From CAVTWS01 sp963738445 (GTDB lineage Bacteria; Actinomycetota; Acidimicrobiia; Acidimicrobiales; SHLQ01), in assembly GCA_963738445.1 (NCBI GenBank), contig CAVTWS010000007.1, forward strand, positions 62,001-126,000: a DNA stretch of 64,000 nucleotides, in the 5' to 3' direction. A program made the translations under genes and the position numbers. How positions within the stretch are numbered: the stretch's first letter is position 1; each line of letters starts with the position of its first letter. Below the pieces are notes generated by a model, which ran no database searches, was not told where the DNA came from, and saw only the letters and a program-made list of their open reading frames with translations. Below are positions 47,356 through 56,210 of the stretch, piece by piece.

Positions 47356-49209
47356 TCAGCGCGTGGACTGCGCCGGTGATTCGAACAGCTGGCAGCCGAG
47401 CACGACCCACTGGTCCGGCGGCTCGGGTTCGATGAGCGTCGGGGTTCTCGCTTCGTCGAGACCTTCGGCGCAGATGGCGTGCAGGCCCGGAGGAACCATG
47501 ACCGGGGCGGCGAACCCGATGGTGAGCGACGAGTCGGTGGCCGCGGGGCCGTGGTTGGTGGGCTGATTGGCCAGGACCACGGCGACGGGAAGTCCGTCGA
47601 TCGTGACCCGGACCTGGACGACGGGCGGATCGCCGTCGGCGACCTCACCTTCGGCGACCCCGCGGTCGCCGATGGGGCGGTCGGTGTCGACCGCCCATCC
47701 CAGAGCCAGCTGGCCGAGCTCGCCGCCGACGATCGCCGCTGCGCCCCGGGGCACGCCAGGGGCGTCAGCTCGCACCGGCGGATGGTCCGCGAGGACGGCT
47801 CCGATCAGATCGGGCGGAGCCGGCTCGGTTGGGCCTGTACTGGCCGGATCGGCACTGGCTGGATCGGTACTGGCTGGATCCGGGCTGGCCGCCGGGTCTG
47901 TGCTGGCCGGGGCTGGCTCCAACGGCTGAGCGAGCGACAGGCTCAACTCGGGGATGGCAATGACCGCGACGGTGAACCGGGTCGACAGCAGAAGTTGGTC
48001 GCCGCGACCGGCGTCGGAGAGGCCGGCGTTGAGCAGATCCCGCAGCTGTCGGCCCGCGATCTGCGCTTCACCGGTCGTGCCGACGATGTGGACGAGGGCC
48101 TGGTCGATGCGACCGGACAACCCGGTCGGGCCGATCACCGACAGGGTCACCAGGTCGCCGATGTCGCCGGTCGCGGGTCGGAGCCACGCCGTCGCCTCGG
48201 CCCCCGGAATGGAGCGTTGCCACACCGCGTTGGGGTTCTGGTACGCGTCCCACGGGTCGACGTAGGCCGCGGCGATGTCGTCGGGGCCACCGAAGACGTA
48301 CGAGCCGGAGTCAGACCAGCCGCCGTTCGACGAGCTGTAGAACGCCAGGACCGGTCGCCCCTGTCTCGCCACGTACTGGCCCGATGTGGCATCGACTGCG
48401 GTCATCCAGGCGGCGGCCCCGGGCGCCGCCTCCTTGTCGTACCCGGCGTAGACCTGATCGGCGGTGGTCGCCACGAGGTCGTACGGGGAGCCGGCGCTGC
48501 GGCTGGTAGCGGCGCGGTGGGCGGCATAGCTGCGGGCCGCCAAGGCCTGAGCCTGCAACGCCGCGGCCGGCCACCCGGCGGGCATCTCGGCCAACCCGTA
48601 GAGGTACTGGTCAGGGGTCAGGCCCTCCACGGCGACGGAGATGCCGGCTCCGTCGGGGCGCAGGACGAGGCTGCCCCGGTGGTAGTGCCGGCCGGTCGTG
48701 CTCAACGTAACGGGCTGGCCCTCGGCGAGCGGCAGGCGTACCACCGCACCGACACAGGCTCCGGGATCGCAGACACCGGGCAGCTCGACGTTGACGACCG
48801 GGACCAGGCTGTCGGTGCGGTAGGCGTGGAGCACCGCGCCTCCGGGCGCCAGAGCAGCCTGCTCGTCGGCCAGGACCAGGAGCGGGCCGCTGGTGGTCAC
48901 ATCGACGGTCGGGGCGGTACCGAGGTGAACCCGAAGGTCGGTGATCTCGCTGGCGATCGGGCCGACGGTGGAACCGGGGTAGTAGGCCGTGACGATCTCG
49001 GTCGCTGATGCGCCCGCGACGGCCCGGCCGTAGGCGCCGTACTGGCTCATACCGACGCCGTGGCCCCACCCGCCACCGCGGATCACGACGACCGCCGCCT
49101 GGGTCTGGCCGATGGCCGGCTCGCCGATGAGGCCGAGCGGGAGCAGCGTCGCGGCAACCGCCAGCGCCAGGCGTCGCCGGGTGGTCGCGCTCGCGGCTCG
49201 ATTCGACAT
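47356..49209 (-). CDS. SpoIID/LytB-domain secreted protein, paralogue 1
   Basis: 617 residues. Signal peptide (RRLALAVAATLLPLGLIGEPAIGQ). The mature N-terminus begins with VVVIRGGGWGHGVGMSQYGAYG, the SpoIID/LytB hallmark; the amidase-enhancer-like domain continues through VNVELPGV, YLYGLAEMPAGWPAAALQAQ and YSSSNGGWSDSG to about residue 400. An Asp/Pro/Ala/Ser linker (PASTDPASADPASTGP) leads to one C-terminal beta domain ending in CQLFESPAQ. SpoIID enzymes are lytic transglycosylases on denuded glycan; LytB relatives modify or enhance amidases. ATG 49209 is preferred; ATG 49227 is possible. Confidence 0.85.
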   Translation of the reverse strand: MSNRAASATTRRRLALAVAATLLPLGLIGEPAIGQTQAAVVVIRGGGWGHGVGMSQYGAYGRAVAGASATEIVTAYYPGSTVGPIASEITDLRVHLGTAPTVDVTTSGPLLVLADEQAALAPGGAVLHAYRTDSLVPVVNVELPGVCDPGACVGAVVRLPLAEGQPVTLSTTGRHYHRGSLVLRPDGAGISVAVEGLTPDQYLYGLAEMPAGWPAAALQAQALAARSYAAHRAATSRSAGSPYDLVATTADQVYAGYDKEAAPGAAAWMTAVDATSGQYVARQGRPVLAFYSSSNGGWSDSGSYVFGGPDDIAAAYVDPWDAYQNPNAVWQRSIPGAEATAWLRPATGDIGDLVTLSVIGPTGLSGRIDQALVHIVGTTGEAQIAGRQLRDLLNAGLSDAGRGDQLLLSTRFTVAVIAIPELSLSLAQPLEPAPASTDPAASPDPASTDPASADPASTGPTEPAPPDLIGAVLADHPPVRADAPGVPRGAAAIVGGELGQLALGWAVDTDRPIGDRGVAEGEVADGDPPVVQVRVTIDGLPVAVVLANQPTNHGPAATDSSLTIGFAAPVMVPPGLHAICAEGLDEARTPTLIEPEPPDQWVVLGCQLFESPAQSTR

Positions 49210-49258
49210 CGTGGTTCCGCCTCGCATGATGGCCGGCAGGTTAACGGAAGTTCCCGCG

Positions 49259-49306
49259 TTCTGGGAGACATGCCGGTCGCCACGGCGACCGGCATGTCTC
49301 CCAGAA
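49259..49306. terminator. Perfect 23-bp hairpin between the two SpoIID genes
   Basis: Bases 49259-49281 and 49284-49306 are perfect reverse complements, with a 2-base loop. The stem begins TTCTGGGAGACATGCC and ends CCCAGAA, the same outer sequence as the two hairpins at 39.3 kb. It starts 14 bases after the stop of paralogue 2 on the minus strand. No T-run. Confidence 0.7.
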
Positions 49307-49320
49307 GGGATCAGAGGGGA

Positions 49321-51900
49321 TCACAGTTGGACGGTTCGGCACGCCATGTTGGGATTCACCGTGCCGGGCCCGGCGTTGATGCCGAAGATGCACACCTGGT
49401 GCCGGCCGGGAGTGGGGGCGGGCACGGTGAACGAGAATCCGGTCGACGGTCCCAACCCGTGCGCGGCGGCGACATCGGGTCGGGCGAGGCCGGTGCTGCC
49501 GGCACCGGCCACCCGGCCGTCGACGTAGACGTGCACGCCGATGGAACCCGTCGGCGCGTCACGGTCGACCGCCCACCCCGACACCCGGAGCTGGCCCTCT
49601 TCGAGTACCGCAGCGTCGATCGAGCCCACCGGACGGCGGTCGAGCTGGTCGAGGGTGCGGCAGCCCAGGGCCGGGTTCACGCCGCCGGGTCCGATGTTGA
49701 TGGCATACAGGCAGATCGGGGCGTTTGACGGGAGACCGGCCGGGATGGGGATGGTGGTGTCGAAGCCGTAGTTGCCGCGCACGCGGAAGGCCGCGGCGAC
49801 ATCGGCGCGGAAGGTGGACGCCGGGGCCGCGGCGAGGAATGCTCCGCCGGCCCAGATGTGGATCTCGGTGGAACCGTCGAGATCGTTGCCGTCGGCGGTC
49901 CAGCCAGCGAAGCGCACCGTCGTCGGCGATGCTTCGGCGATGTCGATCGTGCCGATCGGTGGGCGCTCGAGCTGCTCCAGGGTGCGGCAGGTGATCGCCG
50001 GGTTGGCCGATCCCGGCCCGGCGTTGATGGCGTACAGGCAGATCGGGGCGTTCAGCGGCAGCCCGGGTGGGATGTCGACGGTGATCGAGTACCCGTGGTT
50101 GGGGCCGACCGAGAACGCGGCTCCGACATCGGGCCGCGCCAGGTCGGCGACCTGCCCACCGAGCAGCGAACCGGCCGCCCAGGCGTGGACCTCGGCCGGG
50201 GTGGTGGGCGCGTCGGGGTCGAAGACCCAACCCGAGAAGCTGACCGTGCGCTGCGTTGCAGTGGCCGATTCGTTGTTGCCGAACGGGATGCGGTCGGTCA
50301 CGGTCACCGTTCGGCAACCGAGCGCCGGATTCGGCTCGGGAGGTCCGACGTTGATCACGAACACGCACACCGAATGGGTGCCCGGGGAGGCCCGGAACGC
50401 AATGTCGAAGCCGCTGAGCACGGCGGTGCCGGTGAGTGAGGCGACGTCGTCCCGGTCGAGCGTGGGGTTGCCGACCGTGGCGAAGACACCGTCGACGTAG
50501 ACGTGGACCTCCACCGGGGTCGCGGAGTTGCGGTCGACGGCCCAGCCCGATGCGACCACGGCGGGCCCGGACTGGCGCAGCGACTCGAAAGAGCCCTCGG
50601 GGGAGTAGGACACGTTGGCGATCGAGTAGCTGGTGGACAGCAGTTGGCGGCTCAAGCCGCCACCGTCGGCGGTGATGCCGGCGTTGACGACGGTCCGGAA
50701 CCGGGAGCCGGTGACGGTCTTGGTGCCCACCGAGCCGATCAAACGCACGTTGGCCCGGTCGTTGCGACCCGACACCCCGAACTGTCCCGTCATCTCGATG
50801 GCCCGGATCGTCCCGATGCTGGTGTCGGTCGCGGCGGCCAACCAGCGGCTCAGGTCGGCGATGGTGTACTGGCGTTCCCAGGAGCCGAACGGGTTCTGAT
50901 GGGAGTCGAACGGGTCGGGCACGCCGCGGGCGTAGGGGAGCGACTCGGTGAAGACGTACTCGCTGTGCTCGGAGTGACCGCCGTTGGACGACGTGTAGAA
51001 GGCGGTGATCGGTGCGCCGCCGTTGGTGAGCACCTGGCCGGCGGTGGCGTCGACGGCGGCCACCCAATTGGAACCCTGTGCGCCCCGTTCCTTGTCGTAG
51101 CCGCTGAAGGCCTGGTCGGACGTGGTGGCGAAGAGGTCGAACGGTGAACCCGACGCGCGCCGCGAGATGACGCGGGACTGGGCGTAGGAACGACCGGCGA
51201 TCGCCTGGGCCTGGAGGGTCGCCGCCGGCCAACTCGAGGGGACCTCGGCCAGGCCGTACAGGTACTGGTCCATCGTGAGCGAATCGTTCAGGATCAGCAT
51301 TGACGTTCCGTCCGGAATGATGCGCAGGCGGCCCCGGTGGTAACGGTTGCCGGTCGCGGAGACTCGCACCGGCTGATCGACGGTGAGCGGGCTCACCAAC
51401 TCGGCCCCGACGCAGGCCCCGGGCGCGCAGATGCCGTTCACCTCGACCTGGATCGCCGACCCCGTGTAGACGACCCGGACCGACGAACCGGCCGCCGCGG
51501 AGCCCCGGTTCACGCCGTCGAGGATGATCGGAAGCGGGGCGGTGGGCTCGAGGATGACATCGTTCTGGCGGCCCAGCCGGATGCGCAGATCGTTGGTCAC
51601 GGCATAGGGACCCAGAGTGGTGTTCTGGTAGTAGTGCGCGAGAATCTGGGCCGCGGACTGCCCTGCCGCGCCGCGCCCGAACGCGCCGTACTGGCTCATC
51701 CCGACCCCGTGACCCCAGCCGCCACCGCGGATGACGATGGGGTCCGACAAGGTCGAGGTCGGCGTCTGGGCCGCGGCGAGCGGGGCCGATCCGACGGTGA
51801 CGAGGATCGACGCGGCGATCACGCCGAGGGTGGTGAGGGCAGCAAGGACGGAGCGGCGCATGGCGACACGGCCCGGCCCAGAGGAGAAATGTTCACGCAT
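49321..51900 (-). CDS. SpoIID/LytB-domain secreted protein with four C-terminal repeats, paralogue 2
   Basis: About 859 residues. A signal sequence around residues 14-45 (RRSVLAALTTLGVIAASILV) precedes IVIRGGGWGHGVGMSQYGAFG and a SpoIID domain closely matching paralogue 1 to about residue 430. Then come four repeats of about 95-100 residues. Each has a GWAVDR or GWTADG strand, a vYVDG or IWAGG strand, an RPDVAA-type segment, a GF strand and a closing CIYAIN-GPG-NP-CR motif with two cysteines. The repeats resemble surface adhesion or carbohydrate-binding modules. ATG 51900 is favoured by a TAGTGT box; ATG 51861 is possible. Confidence 0.85.
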   Translation of the reverse strand: MREHFSSGPGRVAMRRSVLAALTTLGVIAASILVTVGSAPLAAAQTPTSTLSDPIVIRGGGWGHGVGMSQYGAFGRGAAGQSAAQILAHYYQNTTLGPYAVTNDLRIRLGRQNDVILEPTAPLPIILDGVNRGSAAAGSSVRVVYTGSAIQVEVNGICAPGACVGAELVSPLTVDQPVRVSATGNRYHRGRLRIIPDGTSMLILNDSLTMDQYLYGLAEVPSSWPAATLQAQAIAGRSYAQSRVISRRASGSPFDLFATTSDQAFSGYDKERGAQGSNWVAAVDATAGQVLTNGGAPITAFYTSSNGGHSEHSEYVFTESLPYARGVPDPFDSHQNPFGSWERQYTIADLSRWLAAATDTSIGTIRAIEMTGQFGVSGRNDRANVRLIGSVGTKTVTGSRFRTVVNAGITADGGGLSRQLLSTSYSIANVSYSPEGSFESLRQSGPAVVASGWAVDRNSATPVEVHVYVDGVFATVGNPTLDRDDVASLTGTAVLSGFDIAFRASPGTHSVCVFVINVGPPEPNPALGCRTVTVTDRIPFGNNESATATQRTVSFSGWVFDPDAPTTPAEVHAWAAGSLLGGQVADLARPDVGAAFSVGPNHGYSITVDIPPGLPLNAPICLYAINAGPGSANPAITCRTLEQLERPPIGTIDIAEASPTTVRFAGWTADGNDLDGSTEIHIWAGGAFLAAAPASTFRADVAAAFRVRGNYGFDTTIPIPAGLPSNAPICLYAINIGPGGVNPALGCRTLDQLDRRPVGSIDAAVLEEGQLRVSGWAVDRDAPTGSIGVHVYVDGRVAGAGSTGLARPDVAAAHGLGPSTGFSFTVPAPTPGRHQVCIFGINAGPGTVNPNMACRTVQL

Positions 51901-51910
51901 AGCAGCGGAC

Positions 51911-51916
51911 ACACTA
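51911..51916 (-). promoter_or_regulatory. -10-like box TAGTGT for SpoIID paralogue 2
   Basis: On the minus strand TAGTGT lies 10 bases before ATG 51900, a slightly long but usable spacing for a near-leaderless start. Confidence 0.35.
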
Positions 51917-51953
51917 CTTGTCGCGGTCGTGCCTGCTGGGGCACCCCACACGA

Positions 51954-53129
51954 TCAGGGAACGCGCTGCTCGACCTCGACCGGCACGGCGATGGTGGTGA
52001 CGGGCGGAACGTCCATGTCCGCGGGCCGGACCCCGATGGGGGCTCGACCCCCGGCGAGCACCTCGCCGGTGGTGCTGACGACCCGAGCCTCGATGGCATA
52101 CCGGCCCGGGGGAAGCGGCAACGCCGGGAGCCGGAGCGCCACCTTGGACAACCCGATCCCGGCGATGTCGACGGTGGCCCGGAACGGCATCTCGCCCTGC
52201 TGGTAGCGGAAGCGGATGTCGACGCTCGCGGCGTCGACGAGGAGCGGGCTGGCCACGTGGAAGCTCACCGGCAGGCCGGCGTAGACGAGGTCGTTGCCCT
52301 CGAGGGACTCGACCCGCACGGTCGCCGGTTCGGGGAAGTTGCCGCGATCGATCTCGTCGCTCGCACCAGTCATGTAGTCGAGGTATTCGTGGACGATCTC
52401 CACCGGCTCGCCGATCGCACGAACCTGGCCGTGGTCGAGCCAGACGACCTGGTCACTCAGGCGCTGGACCAACGCCAGGTCGTGGCTGACGATGACGATG
52501 GTCATGCCCGAGGCCACCAACCGGGCCAGGTGGTCGCGGCACTGGCGCTCGAACCGGGCGTCGCCGACCGAGATGATCTCGTCGAGCAGCAGGATCTCGG
52601 GGTCGAGGTGCACCGAGATGGCGAACCCCAGGCGGGCACGCATGCCCGAGGAGTACACCTCGACGGGGGAATCGATGAACTGGCCGATGTCGGCCATGTC
52701 GATGACGGAACCGGCGATGGCATCGATGTCCTCGCGCTCCATCCCCATGATGGCGCCGTTCATGTAGATGTTCTCGCGCCCGGAGAGCTCGTCGTGGAAG
52801 CCGGCGCCGAGCTCGAGGAGAGCGGTGACCCGGCCCCGGGTGACGACCTGCCCGTTGGTCGGGCGGTACACGCCGGCCAGGACCCGCAACATGGTCGACT
52901 TCCCGGAGCCGTTGTGCCCGATGATGCTGGTGATGGAGCCCTTCGGCACGGTGAACGAGACATCCTGGAGGGCCCAGAAGACCTCGGGACGGGCTCGATG
53001 GAAGCCCGTGAGCACGCCTCGCAACGAGCGTCCGCGTTCCTTGTAGAGACGGAAGCTCTTCGACACCCCGGCGAGCTCGATCGCCGGTTCTCGGACCGAG
53101 CGCGTCGGGTGATCGGGATCGATGCTCAT
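51954..53129 (-). CDS. wzt: ABC transporter ATP-binding protein, Wzt/TagH type with C-terminal domain
   Basis: 391 residues. Residues 15-240 are the ATPase: Walker A GHNGSGKST, LLELGAGFHDELSGRENIYM (characteristic of polysaccharide exporters), signature YSSGMRARLGF, Walker B EILLLDEIISVGD and VSHDL. Residues 260-391 are a beta-sandwich C-terminal domain (RVESLEGNDLVYAGLPVSF) like the O-antigen-binding domain of Wzt, implying recognition of a chain-terminal sugar. The ATG overlaps the permease stop (ATGA). It energises export of an undecaprenyl-linked surface polysaccharide. Confidence 0.9.
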   Translation of the reverse strand: MSIDPDHPTRSVREPAIELAGVSKSFRLYKERGRSLRGVLTGFHRARPEVFWALQDVSFTVPKGSITSIIGHNGSGKSTMLRVLAGVYRPTNGQVVTRGRVTALLELGAGFHDELSGRENIYMNGAIMGMEREDIDAIAGSVIDMADIGQFIDSPVEVYSSGMRARLGFAISVHLDPEILLLDEIISVGDARFERQCRDHLARLVASGMTIVIVSHDLALVQRLSDQVVWLDHGQVRAIGEPVEIVHEYLDYMTGASDEIDRGNFPEPATVRVESLEGNDLVYAGLPVSFHVASPLLVDAASVDIRFRYQQGEMPFRATVDIAGIGLSKVALRLPALPLPPGRYAIEARVVSTTGEVLAGGRAPIGVRPADMDVPPVTTIAVPVEVEQRVP

Positions 53130-53980
53130 ACGCCCTCGCTCGCGTTCGGAGCCAGGCGGGCGAAGGAGCTCCAGCCGACGACGAAGGTGACGACCGCCGC
53201 GACCACCATGATCGACCACAGCTTGAGGTCCGGCCACTGGAGCACGTAGGTGCACCGACGGGCGGCATCGACGAAGTGGGTCACCGGGTTCAACTTCAAC
53301 ACGAACTCGAGGTCGAGACCCCACAAGGACTTCCCCTCGACCAGCTCGGCGGGGTACACGAGCGGCGTGAGGTAGAAGAACAGGCGAAGGAACACCGCGT
53401 AGAGGTAGCCGACATCGCGGTACCGGATGTTGGCGACGGCCAGGAGCAGACCGACCCCGAGGCCGAAGACGGCGGTCAGGAACAGGACCGGGATGAGGCC
53501 GAGGAAGCTGGTACCGATGTTGCCGTACGCGACGTACGCAACGATCAGGACACCGAGCTCGACGCCGTTCATCGTCACCGAGGTCAAGGCCCGGGCGAAC
53601 AGCGGCGCGGCGGGCGGGAAGTACACCCGCTGGCGCAGGTGGATCGACTGGGCGAAGGCGTGCATCACGTCGGTCGACGTGATGGAGAACACGTTCCAGA
53701 TCACCAGGCCCGAGATGAGGTAGTGGGCGAACGATTTGAGGTCGTTGGCGCCGACGGTCACGGTCTCGTTGGCGCCGAGGATGAGCCCGAACACGGTGCC
53801 GTAGATGAGGAGCGTGGTGAGCGGATTGAGCACCGACCAGATCCAGCCGAGGAAGCTGCGGTTGTACTGGGTCCGGAGCTCTCGCCGCCACGTGTGCCGG
53901 ATGAAGGGCCAGTAGCGGACGGTCTCGACGAACTCGGCGAGGACGCCGCGTTGTTCGGCTGTGTGTTGGGTCGTGGTCAT
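53126..53980 (-). CDS. wzm: ABC-2 polysaccharide export permease, Wzm/TagG type
   Basis: 284 residues with six transmembrane helices. The N-terminal amphipathic helix WRRELRTQYNRSFLGWIWSV is the typical RxxxxRYRxSxLGxxW motif of TagG/Wzm/RfbA permeases. VYFPPAAPLFARALTSVTMN and RYRDVGYLYAVFLRLFFYLT are further family segments. Partner of the ATPase that follows. It is divergent from the GT4-GT2 gene, with 92 bases between starts. Confidence 0.9.
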   Translation of the reverse strand: MTTTQHTAEQRGVLAEFVETVRYWPFIRHTWRRELRTQYNRSFLGWIWSVLNPLTTLLIYGTVFGLILGANETVTVGANDLKSFAHYLISGLVIWNVFSITSTDVMHAFAQSIHLRQRVYFPPAAPLFARALTSVTMNGVELGVLIVAYVAYGNIGTSFLGLIPVLFLTAVFGLGVGLLLAVANIRYRDVGYLYAVFLRLFFYLTPLVYPAELVEGKSLWGLDLEFVLKLNPVTHFVDAARRCTYVLQWPDLKLWSIMVVAAVVTFVVGWSSFARLAPNASEGV

Positions 53981-54058
53981 GAGGGGGGTGGCGCACGGAG
54001 GTCCGTGACGACCACGCAGTCTAGGCAGCAGCTACCCGGTGGCGGTCGACGCCGATGG

Positions 54059-54064
54059 TAGGCT
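54059..54064 (+). promoter_or_regulatory. Leaderless-type -10 box TAGGCT
   Basis: TAGGCT lies 8 bases before the GTG at 54073 and selects this start over an upstream frame extension. Confidence 0.5.
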
Positions 54065-54072
54065 GCCGCCCC

Positions 54073-56200
54073 GTGAGTCGAGGCAGGGTCGGACTGGTCG
54101 TTACCGAACTTCTCGGCATGGTCAAAACGGGCGGCATCGCCACCGCGACCACCCACATGGCGATCGTGCTGTCGAGGGCCGGTTACGAGGTCGACTGCTA
54201 CTACTGCGGGTGGGCCGAGGCCATGGACCCGGAGTGGGCTCCGCTCTACCGCGAGGCCGGGGTCCGCATCCATTGGCTCGACCGATCCCACGCCGTGAGC
54301 CCCGCCACCCAGGCCGACAGCTACCGCCTGTACGAGCTGCTCCGGGGCGAGGAGCTGGACACGATCGTGTTCCAGGACTGGCAGGGCCTCGCCTACTTCT
54401 CGGCCTCGGCCCGTGCCGCGGGCCTGGCGTTCGCCCGGACCCGTCTCGTGCACTTCGTGCACGGCCCGGTCGACTGGCTCGACGAGGCCAACCGCAGCCT
54501 CGAGGTCGACGCGTCGACCCAGACCACCGCGTTCATGGAGCGACGCAGCGCCGAGCTGGCCGACACCGTCGTCGGGCCCAGTCGCTACCTGGTGAGCTGG
54601 ATGGCGGATCACGGCTGGCAACTCCCGGAGGATCGGCGCTCCATCCCGTACTTCACCGCCGGGCACCTCACCGACCTCGAACCCGAACCTTCGCTCGATC
54701 GCCGCCCGGGTGGGCAGCCGTTGGACGACATCGTGTTCTTCGGTCGGTTGGAGGAACGCAAGGGTGTCCGGATCTTCGCCGACGCCCTCAACCGGATCGG
54801 CGGCGATCGGTTGGCCGGCCTCACGGTCACCTTCCTCGGCCGAGACGCCATGTTCAGCCACGACGAAGTCCTCGCGCTGTTCACCGCCGATGTCGCCTCG
54901 GCGGCGACGATCCGTTTCCTGTCCGACCTCGACCAACGCCAGGCCCGCCGCGCACCTCGCCGGTGCCGGGGTCCTGGCCGTGATGCCGTCGATCCTCGAC
55001 AACTCGCCCAACGTCGTCTACGAGTGCATCGAGGACCAGATCCCGTTCCTGGTGTCGACCGGAGGAGGCAGCGGCGAGCTGGTGGCCGAGTCCGATCGCT
55101 CGTGGGCGTTGTTCGATCCCAGCGGTCCGGCCCTCGCCGAGGTGCTCGGCCGGGTGGTCGACAGGCGGGTCACCCCTGACCCGCCTGGGCCGGCGTTCAA
55201 CGGGCGCGAGAGCTTCGACGCCTGGTGCGCGCTGCTCGACGAACCCGTCGGACACGCCCCGCGGGCCATCGACCAGCTGTCCGAGCTCCCTCTGGTCACC
55301 GTGGTGGTCCCGCTGTTCAACCAGTTCGAGGCGGTCCGCCTCTGCCTCGACTCCGTCGCCGCCCAGGACTACGCGAACCTCGAGATCGTCGTGGTCGACG
55401 ACGGCAGCACGAGACCCGACGCCGCAGAGCAACTCGACGCCCTGGAGCGCTGGCGTTGGGGCCGTGACCTCCGGGTCGTCCGGCAGGAGAACAGCTACCT
55501 CGGCGCCGCCCGCAACACGGGGGTGCGGGAAGCTCGCGGCGAGTTCGTCGCCTTCGTCGACGACGACGACATCCTCGACTCGCGGTATCTCACCACGATG
55601 GTCACCGCGGCGCTGGAGACCGGCGCCTGCGGCGTGTCGTCGGCGATCGCCATGTACCCGACCGCCAGCCTCGGGCCCCTCCCGGCGGGTGGTCACGAAG
55701 GAACGTTCGCGTTCCTCGGGGGCGGGGCCGAGCACATCGGCATGATGTACAACGTCTTCGGCGGCGCGGCGATGTTGGTCCGCCGCCAGGACCTCCTCGA
55801 TCTCGGCGGGTTCCACGAACGGGCCGGTGTGGGGCACGAGGATTGGGTCTTCCTCGCCCGCCTCGTCCTGTCGGGGCGTTCGCTGGTGGCGGTGCCCGAG
55901 CACGGCTACCTGTACCGGGTCCGCCCGGGCAGCATGATCCGCTCGACCAGCACCTACGCGAACATGCAACCGGTCTACGAGGCGTACGACGAGGCGATGC
56001 CCCCGACGCTCCGGCCGCTCGTCCGGCTGGCGCGTGGCCAGAGCCAGATCGTCGAGCGTCACCGCCAGGAAGCCGAGGCGGTGCGGGCCCACTTCCGGAT
56101 CCAGTCCGACGAGTTCGAACTCCGGACGCGCTACGTCGCGGTCTTGGGCGAAGCGCTCGGGATCGCGCCGGGCACGTCCATCGATGTCGACGAGGCGTAG
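54073..56200 (+). pseudogene. Two-domain glycosyltransferase (GT4 + GT2), one frameshift
   Basis: Joined product of about 709 residues. Residues 1-380 are GT-B/GT4-like: LVVTELLGMVKTGGIATATTH, HFVHGPVDWLDEANR, DDIVFFGRLEERKGVRIFADAL, MPSILDNSPNVVYECIEDQIPF. Residues 400-709 are GT-A/GT2: LVTVVVPLFNQFEAVRLCLDSV, VDDGSTRPDAAEQL, VAFVDDDDILDSRY (DxD) and GHEDWVFLARLVL. The frame shifts near 54950, inside the first domain. A single polypeptide with two transferases would add two sugars in sequence. The neighbouring exporter and rhamnose genes suggest rhamnose-containing surface glycan. Confidence 0.82.
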
Positions 56201-56210
56201 GGGACCCGGT

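Noticed and set aside
51954..53996. A 680-codon frame covering both Wzt and Wzm regions
   Set aside because: Only the part from 53129 down matches an ABC ATPase. The extension overlaps the permease in another frame and is not protein-like.
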